From Plotosus lineatus (Eukaryota > Chordata > Actinopteri > Siluriformes > Plotosidae), in the NCBI GenBank assembly GCA_024760905.1, contig CM045733.1:27252001-27316000 (forward strand): a stretch of 64,000 nucleotides of DNA, in the 5' to 3' direction. Positions 35,421-64,000 of this stretch are shown piece after piece (the first letter of the stretch is position 1; every line of letters begins with the position of its first letter). Position numbers and translations under genes: made by a program. Under the pieces are notes generated by a model. It saw only the letters and a program-made list of their open reading frames with translations. It made no database searches and was not told the origin of the DNA.

Positions 35421-35969
35421 CATTTTACATTTACATTTACAGCATTTAGCAGATGCTCTTATCCAGCGCGACTTACAGAAGAGCCCGCCGTTTGAAGATG
35501 TGACCCAGTGACTCAACTGTCTGGATGTCCAAAGGAAATTCATTTCACCACCTTGGAGCCAGAACAGAGAAGAGTTTAGAAACATTTTCCCTTGTCCCTT
35601 AGTAGAGGAGGGAAACAATCACGTAATGTTAGAAGATTTAAGAGAAGATATGCTCATATGGTAAACTGGTTACTTTCAGTTTCCTGTGAGTGGTTGTTTG
35701 TGCTTTTTGTTAGCCTTGCAGTGGATTGGTGACCTGTTCAGGCTGTTCTCTGCCTCTTGCCCAATGTCAGCTGTGATCGGTCTCAGCTTGCCTTTTAACT
35801 CCAATAATATTAGTTATGATGTTTGAGCTTTATGTTAGTCTTGGAGGACAGGATACATTTGCATCTTTTTAAGTAAATATTGAATGATTTCTGTATGGAA
35901 ACAATATGGCTATTCAATGATTGATATAGGGTTGTGGCATTTCCTCAATTCAAATGTGTATATTCTTCA

Positions 35970-36140
35970 CATATGGTTAATTCTTCTTTCTTTTTTCCTT
36001 TCAGCTGTTCCCTTCAGGGGTTGCCACAGCAAATCATCTGCCTCCATCTCACTATATCCTCTGCATCTTCTGCTCTTATGCCAACTACCTTCATGTCCTC
36101 CTTCACCAAATGCATAAATCTCCTCTTTGGTCTTCCTGTA
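35970..36140 (-). mobile_element. LINE (GAA-tail family) 3' fragment
   Basis: Reverse copy of the LINE end (TTCAGCTGTTCCCTTCAGGG, then CATGTCCTCCTTCACC). It abuts the hAT end at 36144. Confidence 0.85.
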
Positions 36141-36213
36141 GGCCAGGGGTCTGGAACCTTTTTGACTTAGAGAGCCAAAAAAAAAGACATTTTAAAATAT
36201 CATCCTCTGATTG

Positions 36214-36340
<127 letters not shown>

Positions 36341-37893
36341 GTCCGTCTCAAAAAAATTAGCATATTGTGATAAAGTTCATTATTTTCTGTAATGTACTGC
36401 TAAAAATGAAACTTTCATATATTTTAGATTCATTGCACACCAACTGAAATATTTCAGGTCTTTTATTATTTTATTTATTGTAATACTGATGATTTTGGCA
36501 TCCAGCTCATGAAAACCCAAAATTCATCTCTCAAAAAATTAGCATATATCATGTTCAGGTAGTCTAAACGAGCTATGAACCTAATCATCTGAATCAACCA
36601 ATTAACTCTAAACACCTGCAAAAGATTCCTGAGGCTTTTAAAAACTCCCAGCCTGGTTCATTACTCAAAACCGCAATCATGGGTAAGACTGCCGACCTGA
36701 CTGCTGTCCAGAAGGCCATCATTGACACCCTCAAGCAAGAGGGTAAGACACAGAAAGAAATCTCTGAGCGAATAGGCTGTTCCCAGAGTGCTGTATCAAG
36801 GCACCTCAATGGGACGTCTGTGGGAAGGAAAAAGTGTGGCAGAAAACGCTGCACAACCAGAAGAGGTGACCAGACCCTGAGGAAGATTGTGGAGAAGGGC
36901 CGATTCCAGACCTTGGGGGACCTGTGGAAGCAGTGGACTGGGCTACAGGTGCCGCATTCCCCAGGTCAAGCCACTTTTGAACCAGAAACAGCGGCAGAAG
37001 CGCCTGACCTGGGCTACAGAGAAGCAGCACTGGACTGTTGCTCAGTGGTCCAAAGTACTTTATTCGGATGAAAGCAAATTTTGCATGTCATTTGGAAATC
37101 AAAGTGTCAGTGTCTGGAGGAAGACTGGGGAGAAGGAAATGCCAAAATGCTTGAATTCCGGTGTCAAGTTAGTGATGGTCTGGGGTGCCATGTCAGCTGC
37201 TGGTGTTGGTCCACTGTGTTGTATCAATGGCAGGATCAATGCAGCTAGCTATCAGGAGATTTTGGAGCACTTCATGCTTCCATCTGCTGAAAAGCTTTAT
37301 GGAGATGAAGGTTTCATTTTTCAGCACGACCTGGCACCTGCTCACAGTGCCAAAACCACTGCTAAATGGTTTACTGACCATGGTATTACTGTGCTCAATT
37401 GGCCTGCCAACTCTCCTGACCTGAACCCCATAGAGAATCTGTGGGATATTGTGAAGAGAAAGTTGAGAGACACCAGACCCAACACTGTGGATGAGCTTAA
37501 GGCCGCTATCGAAGCATCCTGGGCCTCCATAACACCTCAGCATTGCCACAGGCTGATTGGCTCCATGCCACGCCGCATTAAAGCAGTCATTTCTGCAAAA
37601 GGATTCCCGACCAAGTATTGAGTGCATAACTGAACATAATTATTTGAAGGTTGACTTTTTTGTATTAAAAACACTTTTTTTTATTGGTCGGATGAAATAT
37701 ACAAATTTTTTGAGACAGGAATTTTTGGTTTTTCTTTACTTTTTTTCCAAAATGATCAATATTAAAACAATAAAAGGCTTGAAATACTTCAGTTGTGTGT
37801 AATGAATCTAAAATATATGAAAGTCTAATGTTTATCAGCACATTACAGAAAATAATGAACTTTATCACAACATACTAATTTTTTGAGAAGGAC
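36341..37893 (+). mobile_element. Tc1/mariner element, TIR-complete with TA duplication
   Basis: Flanked by TA. Its long inverted repeats begin GTCCGTCTCAAAAAAATTAG and end, as reverse complement, GTCCTTCTCAAAAAATTAGT. It is 1553 bp long and carries a transposase on the plus strand. It is the better preserved of the two copies of this family here. Confidence 0.92.
36679..37621 (+). pseudogene. Tc1 transposase with a central deletion/frameshift
   Basis: The N-terminus MGKTADLTAVQKAIIDTLKQ runs in one frame to WKQWTGLQ. The frame then changes at the site where the sister copy reads SGETCRATVHRHVQEMG, so that segment is deleted. The rest is open in the second frame (36887-37621): VLYSDESKFCMSFG (first Asp), FQHDLAPAHSAKT (second Asp), [20 protein letters not shown] (Glu) to a stop. 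All three DDE residues survive. Confidence 0.88.
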
Positions 37894-38309
37894 TAATATA
37901 TATATATATTATTTATTTACATTAATACTGAATACAACTAAATTGAAAAAGAAGACCAACAATTTGAGAGTATATTAAGACTGAATTTATTTTATGGCAT
38001 TGTTATAATGAAGTTATTTATTAATGCGACTTCTGGTGCGGCATGGTTTCGCTGCAGTGTTTATGTGACAGGAAGCGAGTCCCAAGTTTTGGCAATCAGA
38101 GTTTTGGCAAAAACCTTAAGCACACTGTGGACCACTGTAAGCAACATCAGATGTCAATGCTATGATTGGCTGAGTAGCGTAAGTGAACCTTATCGTATCA
38201 TTGGCTGGACACCTGTCACTCACTGAGTTACATTGCAAAATGGTACAGAAAACAATATTATTGGTCTAATTTTATTTCATGTGCAGCATAATTTTTTTTC
38301 TTTCATCTG

Positions 38310-38366
38310 AGAATGTGCAAGCAGTGCACCATTGCGCAAGCGCACAGCTTAGAGGGAACATTGCTG
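38310..38366 (-). repeat. hAT-type terminal sequence
   Basis: CACAGCTTAGAGGGAACATT matches the common hAT MITE end (reverse: TTCCCTCTAAGCTGTGCGC). No partner end was identified. Confidence 0.4.
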
Positions 38367-38369
38367 GGT

Positions 38370-39380
38370 AGCTTCCAGCTCGGAGTCCAGAAATATTGTT
38401 CCTATGCTTCAGGTATGTTTAATATTCAGAAAGATGATAACATTTCTCATAAAGTTCTCAAGGTGAAAGAAAGACTCTTATTGCTTAATGAAAACACCCA
38501 GAGAAGACATTGGTAAATTTGGCTCAGTAATCCAATCAGAAAAGCATTCATGTCACAGGAGGTGTTTTCTTTATGGTGTTTTTATTTTGATAAGTCTTCT
38601 TGGATAAACTCTTTCTTTTCTTTATTCACAACACAGTGGCTCTCTGCTTCTCTAATCTCTTCAGGATGCTTGCTATCTCTTATATTAAAACCCACCAGCA
38701 ATTATCTTTTTTTTTTTAATTAGGAAAGTGAAGAAAAAAAGTAAATATTTACTTTATTTGAAGTTCCTTTTTTGGTTGAGTGCTGATGCCACCGATTGGC
38801 CTGTATGAGGTAATTCCTGAGGCGTCATTAGACAATCACACTGCTTGTACTTATGCCATGTCCCACACCTTGCTTGATGATCTCCTGTTAATCAGCAAAG
38901 TATTACCTTCAGTTTTTCAAGTTAAATAAGTTTGGGTTCAGATTCCACACATTTGCCCACAGTGTTACTTCCTGTTTGTGATCTTTAAAAAAGAATGGAT
39001 ATGTTTTGGTCATTTCAAAAGATATAGCAACCTTGAAACTGATCGAAAAATAGATTAGTTCTCTGTGGCCCCACATTTCCCATCAAGCTTAAACTATGTC
39101 AGCCAATATCTGTATTCCTGAAATACAACTCTGTTTATTTCAAGTTTTATTTGCACCGGTGAATCAGGACAAAATACAGAAACAAAGCAGGTGAGATGAC
39201 GCCTTGCTTCTCCTTAACCTAACACAAAGCAGAAACTACAATGCAGCATTTTGAACATTTATGAGAAAAGGTAAAACTGTTATTTGACTCCATTTAGGAT
39301 GTTTGTTAAACTGTAAGGAAGAACACTTGAATGCTTAATCCTTTAATCATTTCCTCATACTATTCAAAGTAGGGGACTAA
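38370..39380. other. Mucin 5' flank
   Basis: About 1 kb upstream of the TATA box with no recognisable transposon, unlike its surroundings. It is a candidate for mucin regulatory sequence. Confidence 0.4.
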
Positions 39381-39387
39381 ATCTGGC

Positions 39388-39396
39388 TATAAAAAG
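39388..39396 (+). promoter_or_regulatory. TATA box of the mucin gene
   Basis: TATAAAAAG lies 60-68 bp before the mucin start codon. This suggests a start site near 39415-39425 and a short 5' UTR. A TATA-driven promoter fits a tissue-restricted secretory gene, in contrast to the CpG-type promoter of the neighbouring slc2a13. Confidence 0.6.
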
Positions 39397-39455
39397 CATG
39401 GCAGGGAGGGTCGTTTACACTCTATAGGCATGTTTGATGGTTATAAGGTCGGAAC

Positions 39456-61824
<22,369 letters not shown>

Positions 61825-62057
61825 GTAAATACTTTTTCAAAATTTTAATGTCACCTTAAATATATATAGTATATCCCTGTGAGCATAATTAATGTTGTAA
61901 GCAAAGAATGCATGCTATTTGTTGAAACCTGTTTATACCAGGAAGGGAAACACACCTGAAGCTACAAAAAAGTAACAGTGACTGATGTGAATTGAAGAAA
62001 AGACTGTCATCTTCAAATGCCATATAATAGCCTGCTTGTGAAGCTAGTTAAAAATGC

Positions 62058-62170
62058 CATATGTTTGGCCTGGCAAGCTGTCTAGAGTGTACCTTGCTTC
62101 ACCCAGATTCGGCTGGAATAAGTGCTAGCCTCCCACGACCTTAATTAGAATTAAGCAGTTCAGAACCTGA
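62058..62170 (+). repeat. SINE/LINE tail fragment
   Basis: Only the LINE-type tail remains: GGCCTGGCAAGCTGTCTAGA ... CCTTAATTAGAATTAAGCAG. Confidence 0.6.
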
Positions 62171-62221
62171 ATTAAACTACTTATAAACATAGTTGGCTCA
62201 GTATGTCCATAGAAATCTCAG

Positions 62222-62995
62222 CCCAGATTTTGATTTAAAATGTCCTGTTATTTCAAAGTGTTTATGACGTCATGCACCCTAACAAGGTTCGCAGGGCCTC
62301 TGGAAGAGAAACAGACCCACAGCATCAACGATTCTCCCACTATACTTCACAGTGGGCATGAGGAGTTTACTCATCTGTTCTCATGTGTTCTGCCAGACCC
62401 ACTTAGAGGGTTTGCTGCCAAACTCTTTCTTTTGATCAAACCACATGGTCCCAGTTGATGTCCTACCGCTTAGCAACTCCAGACATTTGCATTTATGACT
62501 CTGAGTGAGAAAAGGTTTTTCCTGTGTATGCCTAATAAACAGCTTGTTGGCATGTAGATATCACCTGGTGGTTATTTGGGAGACTTTGTGACCTCAAGAT
62601 GCTACCATTTGTCACAATTCTTTAACAGTGAACTTTGGAGAACATTTCATTTCTCTTACCATCCTCCTCACTGTTCATGGTGGCAAAACAACCTTGTGTC
62701 CTCATCCAGTTGTTTTAAACCTCTTAATGATTCCTCTAACAGTAGATATGGGCAGGTGAAGTCGAAGTGCTATTTTTTTTTGTAGCCATTGCTTGACTTT
62801 TGAAGATCGACACACATCTGCCTTACTTGAATGGTGAGTTCCTTTGTCTTTCCCATGTTGAAGAGTTGATAAGAAAAATGGCCTCTGTGTCACATCATAT
62901 TTATACCACAGGGAAATAGGAACTTAACCAGGGGTGCCAATTTTAAGTGGGGGGGGCATTTTAACCAGTATTGCCAATAATTATGGCAGGCAGTG
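62222..62995 (-). mobile_element. Tc1-like fragment (same family as 2213)
   Basis: Matches 2940-3665 of the first copy (TTTGATTTAAAATGTCCTGT, AACAGCTTGTTGGCATGTAG) and ends near CAATAATTATGGCAGGCAGT. It is the N-terminal half of the transposase with many changes. Confidence 0.75.
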
Positions 62996-63071
62996 TGTAT
63001 TTATAAAACTCAGATTTAGGCCTTAAAATTGCTCTTGGATGTAATCAAAGAAGCTTTGGTTAAATATCATT

Positions 63072-63255
63072 CATCCATTCATTTTCTGAACTGCTTACTC
63101 CAATTTATGGTTGTGGGAAGGCTGGCGCCCATCTCAGCTGACTCTGGGTGAGGGCAGAGTACACCCTGGATGGCTTGCCAGGCCAGATACACTGTGATGG
63201 CTATGCAGTCTACTTTTACATATCTCTCAGCGTAGACATGACTGGCCTTTGAAAT
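63072..63255 (-). repeat. SINE family B tail/body fragment
   Basis: ATTC border, tail (GTGAGGGCAGAGTACACCCT) and a remnant of the body (CATATCTCTCAGCGTAGACA). Confidence 0.65.
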
Positions 63256-63261
63256 AAATAC

Positions 63262-63900
63262 CGTATTCGACGTAATAAGCGCCCTGCTCCAATAAGCCCC
63301 CCCCCGTGTTTTTTTTTTGTTTTTTTTTTTTATCTTCGGTCTACTAACCGCCCATGTGTACTGGGAGCAAAATGGTAGATCAAACTTACATAGACTGATC
63401 GAATAAAATTGGTAACAGTAAAATGAGGCGTTCACTGACTGTAAAAGTGAGTTTACACGGTATTTCAAGACCCCCTGCCACTGGGGAATGTATATAATGT
63501 TCATCAGTAATAACACATTTGATTGTTCCGCCGTGCTTTAAAAAACAGGAAAATATTTTTCTGTTTTCTCTTGGTAAATGTCCAATAACCAATGAACCAT
63601 TAAAAACTGCTATAGCAAAACTATCGGACTCTCTGAATGAATGGACTGATGAGCCAGATATGGACTTATCAGAAAGTGATGACAAGGATTTTTCAGCCGA
63701 TTCTCCTGCTCACTAACTTCATAAATTTAAAAGTCGTTCCTGGCCATGTGCTTGCCATGTGCTAAAGTTGACAGTGTTGAATGACTCGATTTTACTTCTG
63801 GGAAAATGTTTAAAAGTGAGGGAAAAGTCAGGGGTCTTTACATTTTATATATATAGTTTTCTGTTTATTTTCAGCTTTCATATAAGTAGTTTGGTTGATA
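63262..63900 (+). repeat. Possible DNA-transposon remnant with acidic open segment
   Basis: ACCGTATTCGACGTAATAAG resembles a DNA-transposon end. Downstream, an open segment ends LNEWTDEPDMDLSESDDKDF and SADSPAH with a stop at 63716, an acidic tail like that of some pogo-type transposases. I do not recognise the family and it could be unrelated to the left end. Confidence 0.35.
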
Positions 63901-64000
63901 CCACAAAATGAATAAAATAAATACCATTAAAACTCTTTTATTGTTCTGGTATTATTCATGTTTTCCACCTCAATGGTAATAAGCACTTACCGTTCCACTC

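Noticed and set aside
63519..63716. Acidic open frame as a mucin exon or independent gene
   Set aside because: No mucin-like cysteines and no phase-compatible acceptor seen; near a transposon-like end, so treated as a repeat remnant.

Overview
This is vertebrate, specifically teleost-type, nuclear DNA. The genes have short exons and long introns with GT-AG splice sites. The introns are filled with fish repeats: Rex3 and a second APE/RT LINE, Tc1/mariner, Tigger/pogo and hAT DNA transposons, tRNA-derived SINEs, V-SINE-like repeats, and long TA, CA, TTA and TTC microsatellites. No bacterial features are present. I do not assign a species.

Two genes are supported, arranged head to head. (1) slc2a13 (proton/myo-inositol cotransporter, HMIT) lies on the minus strand. 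Its first three coding exons are at 31232-30677, 12790-12631 and 7569-7361, and the rest of the gene runs off the left edge. A CpG-rich stretch (about 31.23-31.62 kb) marks its 5' end. (2) A secreted gel-forming mucin, best matched to muc19 by neighbourhood, lies on the plus strand. Its TATA box is at 39388 and its start codon at 39456. I could join nineteen exons in phase (39456-61824, about 738 codons): a signal peptide, then VWD-C8-TIL (D1), a VWC-like hinge, and VWD-C8-TIL (D2). The gene continues past the right edge. In human the order is SLC2A13-LRRK2-MUC19-CNTN1. Here the two flanking genes lie about 8.2 kb apart and I see no lrrk2 coding sequence between them.

Layout: 0-7.3 kb is the downstream part of slc2a13 intron 3 and holds a 2.6-kb Tc1 element nested with a Tigger piece and a Rex3 end, plus a Tigger copy. 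7.4-31.2 kb holds slc2a13 exons 3 to 1, with introns containing a 5'-inverted Rex3 (8.28-10.69), a Tigger containing two nested hATs (15.6-18.8), a nearly complete Rex3 (19.1-22.4) and a Tc1 (26.4-28.0). 31.2-39.4 kb is the intergenic promoter region, with another Tc1 inside a hAT. 39.4-61.8 kb is the mucin, with large repeat-filled introns: Rex3 at 42.1-45.1, pogo plus a mini-Tc1 at 47.3-48.7, a LINE carrying a nested SINE at 52.7-56.3, and a palindromic repeat at 58.8-59.1. 61.8-64.0 kb is the next mucin intron, with more repeats.

The most interesting signals are: a hammerhead-ribozyme-like motif with all core nucleotides at 58900-58954, inside a long palindrome; a SINE family whose tail looks like the 5' UTR and the 3' end of the resident LINE joined together, plus an internally deleted LINE with the same architecture; a SINE family with two alternative tails; a 5'-inverted Rex3 bounded by one perfect target-site duplication; and a LINE sitting six bases after a mucin splice donor.
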